Assembly: GCF_001591105.1 (NCBI RefSeq)
Contig: NZ_BCUD01000013.1
Coordinates: 1 to 64,000 of the forward strand
Length of the DNA: 64,000 bases
Source: Vibrio nereis NBRC 15637
GTDB taxonomy: Bacteria; Pseudomonadota; Gammaproteobacteria; Enterobacterales; Vibrionaceae
Direction: 5' to 3'
A program made the position numbers and the translations under genes. Under the pieces are notes generated by a model that was not told the DNA's origin, ran no database searches, and saw nothing but the letters and a program-made list of their open reading frames with translations. Positions 37,492 through 47,803 of this stretch are shown piece after piece (within the stretch, counting starts at the first letter, position 1; each line of letters begins with the position of its first letter).

Positions 37492-38382
37492 TTATGGGGC
37501 AATGTAAGTGGATTGGGCGACTTTCCAAAGTGCTTGCACAAGAGGGTTATCCAATTGGGAGCGTTTACAGCACACGCCCAGTTTAAACGGACGAATAGGA
37601 GCGACCTTTAAGCGCTGAATCTTTTCTTTGACCGGACTGTTGTTGATCACCACGTCCGGCGCAATCCCCACGCCACAGCCAAGCGCGACCATACTCACAA
37701 TCGCTTCATGGCCAGATATTTGCGCGTAAATTTTGGGCTTTATCTTCATTTTTTTAAACCACGCATTAGCACGCCCACGCGCGGTGCCAGACTCCGGCAC
37801 GATAAATGGAATTGCAGACCAATCTGGCTTTTCTTTTTGCAACTCATCAACAAAGTGACTGACGCCCACCGGCGCAATGACCGAGAGAGGAATTTCGCTG
37901 ATCGTTTCAAACTCGATGCGAGAGGGCAGCTGCTCCGGTAGTGCAGAGATCGCCACATCGACATCATCTGCCATGACGCGTTCTATCGCGGTGGCGGGGT
38001 CGCCAGTTTGCAATTTAAGTTCGATAAAAGGGTGTTGAATACGAAACTCGGTCAGCAAATTGGGTAAATGACTGTAGCTGGCGGTGACCGAACAAAACAG
38101 GCGAATTTCTCCTTTTAATTCCTCTTCCATCCCTTTGAGTTGCGAGTTGTAGGCCTGCCATTCTCCAATAATGCGCAGTGCAACAGGGAGTAACTTCTTG
38201 GCCGCAGGGGTTAGCTCGACGCTGCGGTTATCACGCACAAACAAACCTTGCCCGGTTTCCGCCTCCAGCTTTTGTATTTGCCGACTGAGCGCAGAAGGAC
38301 TGATATGCATGGCTGAGGCGGTTTTGGCAAAGCTTTTGCTGTCACATAAATGTATGAATAGCTGCAGACTTTTAATGTTCAT
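37492..38382 (-). CDS. ilvY: LysR-family activator IlvY
   Basis: A 296-residue LysR protein with an N-terminal helix-turn-helix (FAKTASAMHISPSALSRQIQKLE) and a C-terminal effector domain. IlvY activates ilvC in response to acetolactate or acetohydroxybutyrate. Divergence from ilvC with a 145-nt gap is diagnostic. The frame is open for 11 codons before ATG 38382, which I choose because AAGGAAATG precedes it and it matches the family start MNIKSLQLF. Confidence 0.94.
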   Translation of the reverse strand: MNIKSLQLFIHLCDSKSFAKTASAMHISPSALSRQIQKLEAETGQGLFVRDNRSVELTPAAKKLLPVALRIIGEWQAYNSQLKGMEEELKGEIRLFCSVTASYSHLPNLLTEFRIQHPFIELKLQTGDPATAIERVMADDVDVAISALPEQLPSRIEFETISEIPLSVIAPVGVSHFVDELQKEKPDWSAIPFIVPESGTARGRANAWFKKMKIKPKIYAQISGHEAIVSMVALGCGVGIAPDVVINNSPVKEKIQRLKVAPIRPFKLGVCCKRSQLDNPLVQALWKVAQSTYIAP

Positions 38383-38400
38383 GAAAGCGTCATTTCCTTG

Positions 38401-38415
38401 TTGCATTTCTTGCAA
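38401..38415. promoter_or_regulatory. Probable IlvY operator
   Basis: TTGCA-TTTCT-TGCAA is an inverted repeat with the T-N11-A shape in the ilvY/ilvC divergent promoter. IlvY operators in enterobacteria use similar TTGCAA half-sites. Confidence 0.55.
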
Positions 38416-38527
38416 TAACTAATTGTGAATATATCACTTTAAGCAATCGAATGTCTGTTTTAGTATCAAGTCATTCGATAGAGAAATATCGACCAAATGG
38501 AAAAATTCTTACAAGGAGAGCCCGCCC

Positions 38528-40012
38528 ATGGCTAACTATTTCAATACGTTAAACCTACGTCAGCAACTAGACCAACTAGGTCGTTGTCGCTTTATGGACC
38601 GCAGTGAGTTCGCAACAGAAGCCGATTACCTGAAAGGTAAAAAAGTGGTGATCGTTGGTTGTGGCGCACAAGGTCTTAACCAAGGTTTAAACATGCGTGA
38701 TTCTGGCCTTGATGTTTCTTACGCGCTTCGCCAAGCCGCGATCGATGAGCAGCGTCAGTCTTACAAAAACGCAAAAGAAAACGGTTTTGAAGTAGGTAGC
38801 TACGAGACGCTGATCCCTCAAGCAGATCTAGTGGTAAACCTTACCCCAGACAAGCAGCACACTAACGTAGTGGAAACCGTAATGCCGCTAATGAAAGAAG
38901 GCGCTGCACTAGGTTACTCTCACGGTTTCAACGTAGTTGAAGAAGGTATGCAGATCCGTAAAGACCTAACGGTAGTGATGGTTGCGCCTAAGTGTCCGGG
39001 TACCGAAGTACGTGAAGAGTACAAACGTGGTTTCGGTGTACCAACGCTAATCGCGGTTCACCCAGAGAACGACCCTAAAGGTGAAGGTTGGGATATCGCC
39101 AAAGCATGGGCGGCAGCAACGGGCGGTCACCGCGCAGGCTGTCTAGAGTCTTCATTTGTAGCAGAAGTTAAATCTGACCTTATGGGCGAGCAAACTATCC
39201 TATGTGGCATGCTACAAGCGGGTTCTATCGTATGTTACGAGAAGATGGTTGCAGAAGGTATCGACCCAGGTTACGCAGGCAAACTACTACAGTACGGTTG
39301 GGAAACAGTAACAGAAGCTCTGAAGTTTGGTGGCATCACGCATATGATGGATCGCCTATCAAACCCAGCGAAAATCAAAGCATTTGAGCTTTCTGAAGAG
39401 CTAAAAGACCTAATGCGCCCGCTGTACAACAAGCACATGGATGACATCATCGAAGGTGAGTTCTCTGGCACTATGATGGCAGACTGGGCGAACGACGACG
39501 CAAACCTACTAGGCTGGCGTGAAGAAACAGGCCAAACGGCATTCGAAAACTACCCAGCGTCAGACGTAGAAATCTCCGAGCAAGAGTACTTTGACAACGG
39601 CATCCTAATGATCGCTATGGTTCGCGCAGGTGTAGAGCTTGCTTTCGAAGCAATGACAGCGTCAGGCATCATCGATGAGTCTGCGTACTACGAGTCACTG
39701 CACGAGCTACCGCTAATCGCCAACACGATCGCTCGTAAGCGCCTATACGAGATGAACGTCGTAATCTCGGATACAGCAGAATACGGTAACTACCTATTCG
39801 CGAACGTAGCAACACCACTACTACGCGAGAAGTTCATGCCTTCAGTCGGTACAGATGTTATCGGTAAAGGCCTCGGTGAAACGTCTAACCAAGTAGATAA
39901 CGCGCGTTTAATCGAAGTGAATGAAGCCATCCGTAATCACCCAGTTGAGTACATCGGTGAAGAGTTACGTGGGTATATGACGGATATGAAGCGCATCGCG
40001 GTGGGGGGCTAA
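38528..40012 (+). CDS. ilvC: Ketol-acid reductoisomerase IlvC (class II)
   Basis: A 494-residue NADPH-dependent enzyme of branched-chain amino acid synthesis that isomerises and reduces acetolactate. The Rossmann motif [20 protein letters not shown] is near residue 40. The long form with a duplicated C-terminal knot domain is typical of gammaproteobacteria. The codon use looks highly biased (many CTA, GTA and TAC codons), fitting strong expression. AAGGAGAG precedes ATG 38528. Its stop overlaps a short convergent ORF. Confidence 0.98.
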   Translation: MANYFNTLNLRQQLDQLGRCRFMDRSEFATEADYLKGKKVVIVGCGAQGLNQGLNMRDSGLDVSYALRQAAIDEQRQSYKNAKENGFEVGSYETLIPQADLVVNLTPDKQHTNVVETVMPLMKEGAALGYSHGFNVVEEGMQIRKDLTVVMVAPKCPGTEVREEYKRGFGVPTLIAVHPENDPKGEGWDIAKAWAAATGGHRAGCLESSFVAEVKSDLMGEQTILCGMLQAGSIVCYEKMVAEGIDPGYAGKLLQYGWETVTEALKFGGITHMMDRLSNPAKIKAFELSEELKDLMRPLYNKHMDDIIEGEFSGTMMADWANDDANLLGWREETGQTAFENYPASDVEISEQEYFDNGILMIAMVRAGVELAFEAMTASGIIDESAYYESLHELPLIANTIARKRLYEMNVVISDTAEYGNYLFANVATPLLREKFMPSVGTDVIGKGLGETSNQVDNARLIEVNEAIRNHPVEYIGEELRGYMTDMKRIAVGG

Positions 40013-40167
40013 TTTTCTTCGCTGTAGAGCTTAATCTCTTTGTCGGAAATACTCATTTGCTCGCGCAAACTCCGTGTTTCCTCCGCGACCTTAAGCTTTA
40101 CAGCATTGAAAACATAAAATGAACTCCAGGCAGACTGGAGTGATAAATACAAAATAAAACACAACAT
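40009..40167 (-). CDS. Candidate 52-aa membrane-type ORF convergent with ilvC
   Basis: The minus strand reads [20 protein letters not shown] followed by [20 protein letters not shown] and [13 protein letters not shown] short hydrophobic N-terminus is followed by a charged helix, the look of a small membrane-anchored peptide. Its stop shares bases with the ilvC stop. No clear Shine-Dalgarno precedes the ATG, and the ilvC terminator overlaps the upstream side. It could be an unlisted small gene, a remnant, or chance. A 10-nt hairpin (CTCCAG/CTGGAG) lies inside. Confidence 0.25.
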   Translation of the reverse strand: MLCFILYLSLQSAWSSFYVFNAVKLKVAEETRSLREQMSISDKEIKLYSEEN

Positions 40168-40173
40168 CTAATT

Positions 40174-40207
40174 AAAAGGCTTGGTCTCCGTTGACCAAGC
40201 CTTTTTG
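40174..40207 (+). terminator. Terminator of ilvC
   Basis: The stem AAGGCTTGGTC/GACCAAGCCTT with loop TCCGTT is followed by T. Confidence 0.88.
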
Positions 40208-40239
40208 TTTTCGGCGCGTTTGCTTTGAAGAGAGGTATA

Positions 40240-40270
40240 AAAAAGGCTGACACATTAATGTCAGCCTTTT
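40240..40270. terminator. Terminator of ubiK (minus strand)
   Basis: AAAAGGCTGACA/TGTCAGCCTTTT with loop TTAA; A and T runs on both sides allow use in either direction. Confidence 0.85.
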
Positions 40271-40291
40271 GAGTTTTGTTGAAAGTGATGC

Positions 40292-40543
40292 TTACTTGTC
40301 GGCAAGTTTTGTTTCAAGCTCTGCCAGTTTTGCTTCCATTTCTGTCAGCTTTTGGCGGGTACGCAGTAGCACTTGAGTTTGTACATCAAACTCTTCACGG
40401 CTGACAACATCTAGCTTGTTTAGTTGGCCTTGAATTACCTGGCGAACTTTTTGGTCAACATCCGAGCCTAGCTCTTTAACGGGGGCTGGCATAGAGTCGT
40501 GAATTTGCTTAGCGATTTGCTCTAGTTTCTTTGGGTCAAACAT
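40292..40543 (-). CDS. ubiK: Ubiquinone biosynthesis accessory factor UbiK
   Basis: An 83-residue protein (YqiC/BMFP family) with an N-terminal amphipathic helix ([18 protein letters not shown]) and a C-terminal trimeric coiled coil ([18 protein letters not shown]). UbiK binds UbiJ, encoded at 21332-21937, and helps the Ubi complex work at the membrane under air. It is monocistronic, between ilvC and the vex operon. Confidence 0.93.
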   Translation of the reverse strand: MFDPKKLEQIAKQIHDSMPAPVKELGSDVDQKVRQVIQGQLNKLDVVSREEFDVQTQVLLRTRQKLTEMEAKLAELETKLADK

Positions 40544-40651
40544 GGTGACTAAAACTCCTGTCTCTTTGCGTACATTCTATGTAATTGATGCAGGAAAGTC
40601 GCTATTTCGGTGGTAAAAAATCGAGCTGGGTTCACCCAAATGACAGGGAAG

Positions 40652-40677
40652 AAAAAAGGCCACCGAAGTGACCTTTT
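40652..40677. terminator. Terminator of the vex operon
   Basis: AAAAGGCCAC/GTGACCTTTT (one mismatch, loop CGAA) lies just after the vexB stop on the minus strand. Confidence 0.7.
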
Positions 40678-40691
40678 TATCTTTCAACCTA

Positions 40692-43600
40692 TTATCGGTT
40701 ATCCGCTAAATCGCGTTGTGCAGCTTTGGCTTCGTCAACACGTGCTAACTTTTCCAGATCTTTGTCTTCAACAAAGACAGGCAGTGGCTTGTGTTTCTCC
40801 GCTAGGAAGCTGTAAATCACTGGCAGTACGAATAGCGTAAACAGCGTACCAATCGCCAAACCAGCGACGATAACGATACCAATACTAAAGCGCTGAGCAG
40901 CACCGGCACCCGTTGCGTACATCAGTGGGATAAGGCCTGCGATCATCGCCGCAGTCGTCATTAGAATTGGGCGTAGACGAACTTTCGCCGCTTCCATGAC
41001 TGCGTCCACCTTGCTCCGGTTGTTATGCAGCTGCTCTTCTTTGGCTACTTCACAAATCAAGATACCGTGTTTGGTAATCAGACCAACTAAGGTGATTAGA
41101 CCAACTTGTGAGTAGATGTTCATCGAGGCGGTGCCCCATGCTAATGCAATCAAAGCACCACACACGGCCAATGGAACCGACACCATGATCACGATTGGGT
41201 CTTTGAGAGATTCAAACTGAATCGCCAGAACCAAGAAGATGATCGCCAACGCTAAGCCGAATGTTGCGTACAGTGCGCTACCTTCGGTGACGTACTGGCG
41301 TGATTCGCCCATGTAGTCATGGTTGTAGCCGCTTGGCAGTTTGGTTTCAGCAATATTCTCAAACCAGTCGATCGCGTCACCCATCGCTGTGCCAGGCGCA
41401 GGTAGTGCACCAACCGTTGCAGAGTTCAATTGGTTGAAGTGTGGTAGTGAGCGAGGCTCTGCCACAACGTCAATCGTAATCAAGCTGCCCAGTGGAACGG
41501 CGTTGCCATCGGCTGAACGTACGTAGTAGTTGTTCATCGACTCTGGGTTCAAGCGCCACTTACGCTCTACTTGAGGGATCACCTCGTAAGAACGGCCATT
41601 GAGGTCGATACGGTTAACATAACCGTCGGCCATCATGGTGCTCAGCGTGATACCGATGTCTTTCATGGTGACGCCATAAGCACCCGCTTTATCTTTGTCG
41701 ATACGGATTTTCATCGTCGCCGAATCGTAGTTCAGATCTAAGTCTGAGTAGACGAACATTGGGCTCGACTTCACTTCCGTGAGTACTTCGGTTGCGATGG
41801 TGAACAGGCTTTCAAACGCGTTTGGCGTTGTAATGACAAACTGCAAAGGCAAGCCACCACCTGCGCCCGGCAACTCTGGCATTTGGTATGCCGCTACCGC
41901 CATACCAGGGACGTTTGACACCAAGGCACCAACACGGCCGGCAACTTCAGCTTGGCTCGCTTCACGATCACTCCATGGGTACATCGAGGCAATACCAAAT
42001 GCTTGGTTTGAATTTGGTACACCGGTGAAGACCTGTGCGAACTCGACTTCTGGCTGATCAGACAGAATCTTGTTCACGTCATTCATGGTGTTTTGCATGA
42101 AGTCCAAGTTCACGTTAGATGGTGCAGTACCAACCAGAACCACAACGCCTTTATCTTCCGATGGTGCTAGCTCACTTGGGATCAGCTTAAACAGCATCGG
42201 CAAGCTGGCAAACACGACGAAGGCAAACACGATTACCACCGCTCGGTTTTGCATCACACTGCCGAGAATTTTGCCGTAGCGTTCAGTCATGCCATCTAAG
42301 AAGTGGTGAACCTTCTGCTCAAACTTGCTTGGCTCTTGGTTCGCTTTCAGCATCTTCGAACACATCATTGGTGATAGTGTTAACGCGACAATACCGGAAA
42401 CGAATACCGAACCTGCGAGTGTGAGGGCGAACTCTTTAAATAGTGAGCCAGTGATACCACCCATTAGCGCGATCGGTGCGTATACCGCGCCTAATGTTAA
42501 CGTCATCGCGATAACGGGTACCGCAATTTCACGCGTACCGATGATGGCTGCGCGGAACGGCGACTCGCCTAACTTGATGTGACGGTCGACGTTTTCAAGT
42601 ACCACGATCGCATCATCCACCACTAAGCCGATAGCCAGTACCATAGCCAGTAGGGTCATCAGGTTCCACGAGAATCCCATCGCTTGCATCACCATCGCCA
42701 CGCCGATCAGAGAGAGGGGGATAGTGACGATAGGGATGATAACCGCGCGGAACGAGCCCAAGAACAGAGTGATCACGATCAGTACAATTAACGCCGCTTC
42801 AATGATGGTTTTGATTACCTCATTAATCGATTCGTTAATCGCGATAGTGGAGTCATACATCACGTCCATTTTGATGGTGCTTGGCAAGTTGCGCTCTAGC
42901 TGAGGCAACAGTTCTAGCACATCGGTCGCAATATTGATTGGGTTGGCACTCGGCGCTGCGTTAATTGCAGCAACCACCGCTTCTTGGCCGTTGGCGCTTG
43001 CACGATAAACGTCGTGGCTCTTCTCAAGAGTCACTTTTGCCACATCGCTTAGACGCGTGACGTTGCCTTTGGTCGTGCTAACTACGAGGTTCTTCAGCTC
43101 TTCGACGTTAGACACCTGAGTATCGGCGCTGCCGTTGTACAGTACGAATTCACCAATTGACTGACCGGTTGCAGATTGGTAGTTGTTCGCGCTTAGCACG
43201 CCCATTACGTCAGTTGCAGTCAAGTTCAGAGCCGCCATTTTGGCAGGATCTAACCACACACGCAGTGCGTACTTCATACCACCATAAAGGTCGACTTTAG
43301 AGACACCGTTAACCGTAAACAACTGCGGGTTGATTACACGTTCTAAATAGTCCGTGATTTGGCTTGAAGAAAGCTCATCACTGGTAAAGCCAATGTAAAG
43401 TACCGCGGTCGTTGAGCCTGTCGACATGGTGACCGTTGGGTCCTCGGCTTCTTTAGGAAGCTGAGAGCGAACCGAGTTGGTTTTGGCCAGAACATCGGCC
43501 AATGCCGCGTTCGGGTCGGTGTTTAACTTCATGTTGACCGTGATGGTGGATTTACCCAGCACGGATTGAGAAGTCATATAGTCGATATTATCGGCCTGTG

Positions 43601-43814
43601 CGACAGCTTGCTCCAAAGGCTGAGTTATAAAGCCCTGGATCAGGTTGGCACTGGCACCGTAGTAACTGGTCGAAACCGTTACCACAGTATTTGTCATTTC
43701 AGGGTATTCACGGACCTGCATTTTGAAGATGGCTTGTAGACCAAGCAGAGCTATCAAAAAGCTGATCGATACCGCTAAAACTGGACGTTTAATAAAAACA
43801 TCAGTAAAGCGCAT
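40692..43814 (-). CDS. vexB: RND efflux pump inner-membrane transporter VexB
   Basis: A 1040-residue resistance-nodulation-division transporter with 12 helices and two large periplasmic loops. The proton-relay Asp pair occurs in AIGLVVDDAIVVLENV of helix 4. The N-terminus MRFTDVFIKRPVLAVSISFL and the GG-P-rich porter domains are typical of the MexF/AcrB-like HAE-1 group. In V. cholerae, VexB with VexA and TolC expels bile salts, detergents and antibiotics. Position near ilvC and the gene order vexR-vexA-vexB support the assignment. It is 11 nt downstream of vexA. Confidence 0.92.
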   Translation of the reverse strand: MRFTDVFIKRPVLAVSISFLIALLGLQAIFKMQVREYPEMTNTVVTVSTSYYGASANLIQGFITQPLEQAVAQADNIDYMTSQSVLGKSTITVNMKLNTDPNAALADVLAKTNSVRSQLPKEAEDPTVTMSTGSTTAVLYIGFTSDELSSSQITDYLERVINPQLFTVNGVSKVDLYGGMKYALRVWLDPAKMAALNLTATDVMGVLSANNYQSATGQSIGEFVLYNGSADTQVSNVEELKNLVVSTTKGNVTRLSDVAKVTLEKSHDVYRASANGQEAVVAAINAAPSANPINIATDVLELLPQLERNLPSTIKMDVMYDSTIAINESINEVIKTIIEAALIVLIVITLFLGSFRAVIIPIVTIPLSLIGVAMVMQAMGFSWNLMTLLAMVLAIGLVVDDAIVVLENVDRHIKLGESPFRAAIIGTREIAVPVIAMTLTLGAVYAPIALMGGITGSLFKEFALTLAGSVFVSGIVALTLSPMMCSKMLKANQEPSKFEQKVHHFLDGMTERYGKILGSVMQNRAVVIVFAFVVFASLPMLFKLIPSELAPSEDKGVVVLVGTAPSNVNLDFMQNTMNDVNKILSDQPEVEFAQVFTGVPNSNQAFGIASMYPWSDREASQAEVAGRVGALVSNVPGMAVAAYQMPELPGAGGGLPLQFVITTPNAFESLFTIATEVLTEVKSSPMFVYSDLDLNYDSATMKIRIDKDKAGAYGVTMKDIGITLSTMMADGYVNRIDLNGRSYEVIPQVERKWRLNPESMNNYYVRSADGNAVPLGSLITIDVVAEPRSLPHFNQLNSATVGALPAPGTAMGDAIDWFENIAETKLPSGYNHDYMGESRQYVTEGSALYATFGLALAIIFLVLAIQFESLKDPIVIMVSVPLAVCGALIALAWGTASMNIYSQVGLITLVGLITKHGILICEVAKEEQLHNNRSKVDAVMEAAKVRLRPILMTTAAMIAGLIPLMYATGAGAAQRFSIGIVIVAGLAIGTLFTLFVLPVIYSFLAEKHKPLPVFVEDKDLEKLARVDEAKAAQRDLADNR

Positions 43815-43825
43815 GACGCCTCCAA

Positions 43826-44929
43826 TTACAGCATAGGTGTTTCAGCGGGTGGAGTAATCGCATCGCTTTCTACGACACGAATTTTCGCATTGTTACTTAG
43901 GCGAATCTGACCAGACGTCACCACCACATCTCCAGGTTTGACACCGTCAAGGACGTGGACGATGTCTTTCGCGCGTTCACCCACTTTGACCACATGTTGT
44001 TTAACGCGTTTTTCACCGTCTTCTTCGCTTACGATGTATACATTGTTGCCGTATAGCGTAAAGGTGATCGCGGTTTGTGGCAGAGTGACCTGGTTCTCTA
44101 GCTTAGGTAGGATAATGTTCGCACGGGCAAACATACCACTGCGCAGCTTGCCATCACTGTTAGGGATGTCAGCTTGAACTTGGATCAGACCACTTTGAAC
44201 GTTTACCGCGGGTTCGATCGCTGTGATTGAACCGGTAAAGGTAGTTTCTGGGTAAGAATCGACAGAGATATCGACTTGTTGGCCCATATTGATGCGGGAG
44301 ATATCGGTTTGCGGCACAGTAAAGCGTAGGCGCATGACGCTGGTATCTTCAAGACGCACGATATCTGTACCTGCTTGCAGGTATTGACCAAGGTAAACAT
44401 TACGAATACCCACCACACCTGCAAACGGAGCTTTGATTTCACGACGGTCAATCGCCGCTTTTAGACTTTCGATGTCCGCGCGTAGCGAGAAGTAATTCGC
44501 TTCTGCCTCATCGTAAGCTTCTTTAGAGATAGACCCTTTCTTATACAGGCCTTGGTAGCGTTTGTATTTAGCTTGCGCAGCAGGCAGTTTTGCTTGAGCA
44601 CTCTTTAGGTTGGCTTTTTCTACCGCCGAGTCCAGCAGTACCAAAGGCTGACCTTCTTTGACTTGAGTACCTGACTCAAATGGAATTTGGTCAATCACAC
44701 CGCTGGTTTCATTGGCTACTGTCACACCTTGATTTGGTTCAATGAAGCCAATCGCTTCAATCACCGGAACCCAATCCACCGTGTTGACCTCAGTAACGGT
44801 CACTGGGAAGGAAGGCTCTGGCATATTGGCGAATTTCTCCATTTGTTTTTGGATATCGTACATGCGATATCCAAATACGCTACCAAATAGAATCAATACA
44901 ATTGATAGCATTAAGATCCACTTTTTCAT
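43826..44929 (-). CDS. vexA: RND efflux periplasmic adaptor VexA
   Basis: A 367-residue membrane fusion protein linking VexB to TolC. Residues 5-22 are an uncleaved N-terminal helix (no lipobox). The lipoyl half-motifs (VANETSGVIDQIPFESGTQVKEGQPL; APFAGVVGIRNVYLGQYLQAG) flank a short helical hairpin (about residues 100-165), and the beta-barrel and membrane-proximal domains follow. It stands between vexR and vexB in one transcription unit. Confidence 0.92.
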   Translation of the reverse strand: MKKWILMLSIVLILFGSVFGYRMYDIQKQMEKFANMPEPSFPVTVTEVNTVDWVPVIEAIGFIEPNQGVTVANETSGVIDQIPFESGTQVKEGQPLVLLDSAVEKANLKSAQAKLPAAQAKYKRYQGLYKKGSISKEAYDEAEANYFSLRADIESLKAAIDRREIKAPFAGVVGIRNVYLGQYLQAGTDIVRLEDTSVMRLRFTVPQTDISRINMGQQVDISVDSYPETTFTGSITAIEPAVNVQSGLIQVQADIPNSDGKLRSGMFARANIILPKLENQVTLPQTAITFTLYGNNVYIVSEEDGEKRVKQHVVKVGERAKDIVHVLDGVKPGDVVVTSGQIRLSNNAKIRVVESDAITPPAETPML

Positions 44930-44947
44930 TCTGATTAGAACTCCAAG

Positions 44948-45529
44948 TTAATGTTGAATGATTGCATCCCAACTGGCTTCGATCGCCGCTTCTATGGCCG
45001 CTTCGTCCAGCTGGTAGAATCCCAAAGCATGTTTTCGAGCAAGCGCAACGCTAGCTTCAAAACTCAGCCCTGAAAGAATCTGATTGTCGAGAGGTTTAAA
45101 AATCCCTTGCTCTTTACCTTCTTGAAATAAGCGATCCACTTGAGCAAACATTTTTCGCTCTATTTCTCGCGCTTCATTCGTGTTGGCACAGGGCAGAGAT
45201 TCATATTGAACACGGTTGCTCAGTGTATTTATGTTAGACCCGGCTAAACGCCATATATTGAGCCACATAGTTCGATAGCGCTCTTTCAAGGGCATATCGT
45301 CGCTTACGCCTGCTTGTACCGCTGTTGCAATGCGCTTTGCTACGTTCAATCGAACTTCATCTAAAAGGTGGTCTTTGTCCGCAAAGTAACGATAGATCGT
45401 ACCTGCAGCTACCCCTGCCGCATTGGCCAGCTTTTGCATCGAAAAACCTTGGAATCCCGATTCGGCAATCAGCTTTTCTGCAGCACAAAGGATCTGCTCT
45501 TTCTTATCTAAAGAACTGTTATTAGACAT
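44948..45529 (-). CDS. vexR: TetR-family regulator VexR
   Basis: A 193-residue regulator with an N-terminal TetR helix-turn-helix (GFSMQKLANAAGVAAGTIYRYFADKDHLL) and a helical ligand domain. It is the first gene of vexRAB, 18 nt before vexA, so it probably controls its own operon in response to pump substrates. I use the start ATG at 45529 (MSNNSSLDKKEQ); the longer frame would run into the operator palindrome. Confidence 0.9.
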   Translation of the reverse strand: MSNNSSLDKKEQILCAAEKLIAESGFQGFSMQKLANAAGVAAGTIYRYFADKDHLLDEVRLNVAKRIATAVQAGVSDDMPLKERYRTMWLNIWRLAGSNINTLSNRVQYESLPCANTNEAREIERKMFAQVDRLFQEGKEQGIFKPLDNQILSGLSFEASVALARKHALGFYQLDEAAIEAAIEASWDAIIQH

Positions 45530-45542
45530 AAACTGTACATCC

Positions 45543-45564
45543 AATGAATGAACGTTCATTCATT
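45543..45564. promoter_or_regulatory. Operator palindrome upstream of vexRAB
   Basis: AATGAATGAACGTTCATTCATT is a perfect 22-bp palindrome ending 13 bp before the vexR start. TetR-family proteins bind such sites, and similar 'TGAAC-GTTCA' sequences are typical of AcrR-like repressors. Autoregulation of vexRAB is the natural reading. Confidence 0.8.
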
Positions 45565-45729
45565 ATAGACCGAAAGCTGTACGGTTGTGCAATAAAACAT
45601 TTTATTATTTATGAAAATTTATTGTTGTTGAGGTTAGTCCATCAATGTGACGAGGGCATGATTAAACGTGGCAATCCACCTAATGCACCATTATTATAGG
45701 CGCCACCATTTTTCATCTCAGAGACCCAT

Positions 45730-47748
45730 ATGAAGCTGAACCCAAGACAAGATGAAGCAGTTAAGTATGTATCAGGGCCTTGCCTTGTATTGGCTGGTGC
45801 TGGTTCGGGAAAAACCCGTGTAATCACCAACAAGATTGCCTATTTGGTTCAGCAGTGTGGTTATAAGGCGCGTAACATCGCGGCGGTGACGTTTACCAAT
45901 AAAGCGGCGCGCGAGATGAAAGAGCGTGTGGGGCAGACTCTGGGTAAGAACGAAGCCAAAGGCTTGATGGTCTCAACCTTCCACACCCTTGGCCTCAATA
46001 TCATCAAACGTGAATATAAAGCGCTGGGACTGAAAGCGGGATTTTCGCTATTTGATGACCAAGACCAAATGGCATTGCTCAAGGAGTTAACTGAGCAGCA
46101 GTTAGATGGTGATAAAGACTTGCTCAAGCAGCTGTTAAGTACCATCTCAAACTGGAAAAACGACATGCTGACGCCCGATCAAGCGAAAGCGCAGGCCAAA
46201 GGAGAGCAGCAACAGTTGTTCGCTTTCTGCTTTGAAATGTACCAAAAGCAAATGAAAGCCTATAACGCGTTGGACTTTGATGATCTGATTCTGCTGCCCG
46301 TATTGCTGCTTCGCACCAATGAAGAAGTGCGTCAGCGTTGGCAAAACCGAATTCGTTACTTGCTGGTGGATGAATACCAAGACACCAACACCAGCCAGTA
46401 CGAGTTGGTCAGGTTGATTGTGGGTGAGCGCGGTCGCTTAACCGTGGTAGGCGATGATGACCAGTCGATTTACTCTTGGCGTGGTGCTAAGCCGCAAAAC
46501 TTGGTGTTACTCGGTGAAGATTACCCAAATCTGAGATTGATTAAGCTGGAGCAAAACTACCGCTCGACTAGCCGAATCTTACGTGCGGCGAACATTTTGA
46601 TTGCCAACAACCCGCACGTGTACGAGAAATCGCTCTTCTCTGAGATCCCCGATGGCGAAAAACTCAAAGTCTTAATGGCCAAGAATGAAGACCACGAAGC
46701 CGAGCGTGTCACTGGTGAGTTAATCGCGCATAAGTTCCTTAACCGGACGGACTATAAAGACTACGCGATTTTGTATCGTGGTAACCATCAATCTCGCCTG
46801 ATTGAGCGCTCGCTGATGCAAAACCGTGTGCCGTATAAGCTGTCTGGAGGTACCTCGTTTTTTGCGCGTGCTGAAATCAAAGACATCATGGCGTATTTGC
46901 GCGTGCTGGTGAACCCCGATGATGACAATGCCTTCTTACGTATTGTGAATACGCCGCGTCGTGAGATTGGTCCGGTTACATTAGAAAAACTGGGCAGTTA
47001 TGCCAACATGCGGAGTAAAAGCTTGTTTGAAGCCAGCTTCGAAATGGGCTTAGAGCAGTCGTTGACCGGACGCGGCTTGGAAAACTTAAGACGCTTTACC
47101 GCTTGGCTGGTCAAAATCGCCGACCAAGCTGAACGCGGTGATACGGTGGAAGCGGTGCGCTCACTGGTACGTGATATCAACTACGAAGATTGGTTGTATG
47201 AAACCTCGCCAAGCCCGAAAGCCGCTGAAATGAGGATGAAGAACGTCTCCGATCTCTATTCTTGGATTGTGTCGGATCTGGAAGGTGACAACTATGACCA
47301 AGAAGAAAAAACGATAAAAGAGGTGGTTCAGCGTCTCACGCTACGCGACATGATGGAGCGCGGTGAAGAAGCTGATGACAGCGATGCGGTACAATTGATG
47401 ACACTGCATGCATCTAAAGGTTTGGAATTCCCGTACGTATACTTGATTGGTTCTGAAGAAGGCATTTTGCCGCACCAGACCAGTATCGATGAAGAGAACG
47501 TCGAAGAAGAGCGTCGTTTAATGTATGTTGGGATCACCCGTGCTCAGCGAGAGCTGACCTTTACCATATGCAAAGAACGTCGCCAGTTTGGGGAGTTAAT
47601 TAAGCCGACTCAAAGCCGCTTTCTGGATGAACTGCCTTTTGATGACGTTGAGTGGGAAGTTCACAAGAAGCCTCAAACTCAAGAAGAGCGCATGGCTAAG
47701 GGACAAGCGCATATTGCGAACCTAAGAGCGATGTTCAACAAAAAATAA
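45730..47748 (+). CDS. rep: ATP-dependent DNA helicase Rep
   Basis: A 672-residue SF1A 3'-5' helicase that clears proteins ahead of the replication fork and restarts forks. Motifs are in order: Walker [13 protein letters not shown], Walker [47 protein letters not shown] and [12 protein letters not shown]. Length and sequence fit Rep rather than UvrD. It is divergent from vexR and has its own terminator. Confidence 0.97.
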   Translation: MKLNPRQDEAVKYVSGPCLVLAGAGSGKTRVITNKIAYLVQQCGYKARNIAAVTFTNKAAREMKERVGQTLGKNEAKGLMVSTFHTLGLNIIKREYKALGLKAGFSLFDDQDQMALLKELTEQQLDGDKDLLKQLLSTISNWKNDMLTPDQAKAQAKGEQQQLFAFCFEMYQKQMKAYNALDFDDLILLPVLLLRTNEEVRQRWQNRIRYLLVDEYQDTNTSQYELVRLIVGERGRLTVVGDDDQSIYSWRGAKPQNLVLLGEDYPNLRLIKLEQNYRSTSRILRAANILIANNPHVYEKSLFSEIPDGEKLKVLMAKNEDHEAERVTGELIAHKFLNRTDYKDYAILYRGNHQSRLIERSLMQNRVPYKLSGGTSFFARAEIKDIMAYLRVLVNPDDDNAFLRIVNTPRREIGPVTLEKLGSYANMRSKSLFEASFEMGLEQSLTGRGLENLRRFTAWLVKIADQAERGDTVEAVRSLVRDINYEDWLYETSPSPKAAEMRMKNVSDLYSWIVSDLEGDNYDQEEKTIKEVVQRLTLRDMMERGEEADDSDAVQLMTLHASKGLEFPYVYLIGSEEGILPHQTSIDEENVEEERRLMYVGITRAQRELTFTICKERRQFGELIKPTQSRFLDELPFDDVEWEVHKKPQTQEERMAKGQAHIANLRAMFNKK

Positions 47749-47751
47749 AAC

Positions 47752-47783
47752 AAAGGGCTTGGTGAGTTCACCAAGCCCTTTTT
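47752..47783. terminator. Bidirectional terminator (rep / cytochrome c5)
   Basis: The stem AAAGGGCTTGGTGA/TCACCAAGCCCTTT with loop GT and flanking A and T runs, between converging genes. Confidence 0.9.
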
Positions 47784-47803
47784 GTATTCTGGCTATCTGT
47801 AAA

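Noticed and set aside
45730..47748. UvrD instead of Rep
   Set aside because: Length (672) and motif sequences fit Rep; UvrD is about 720 residues with a different C-terminus.
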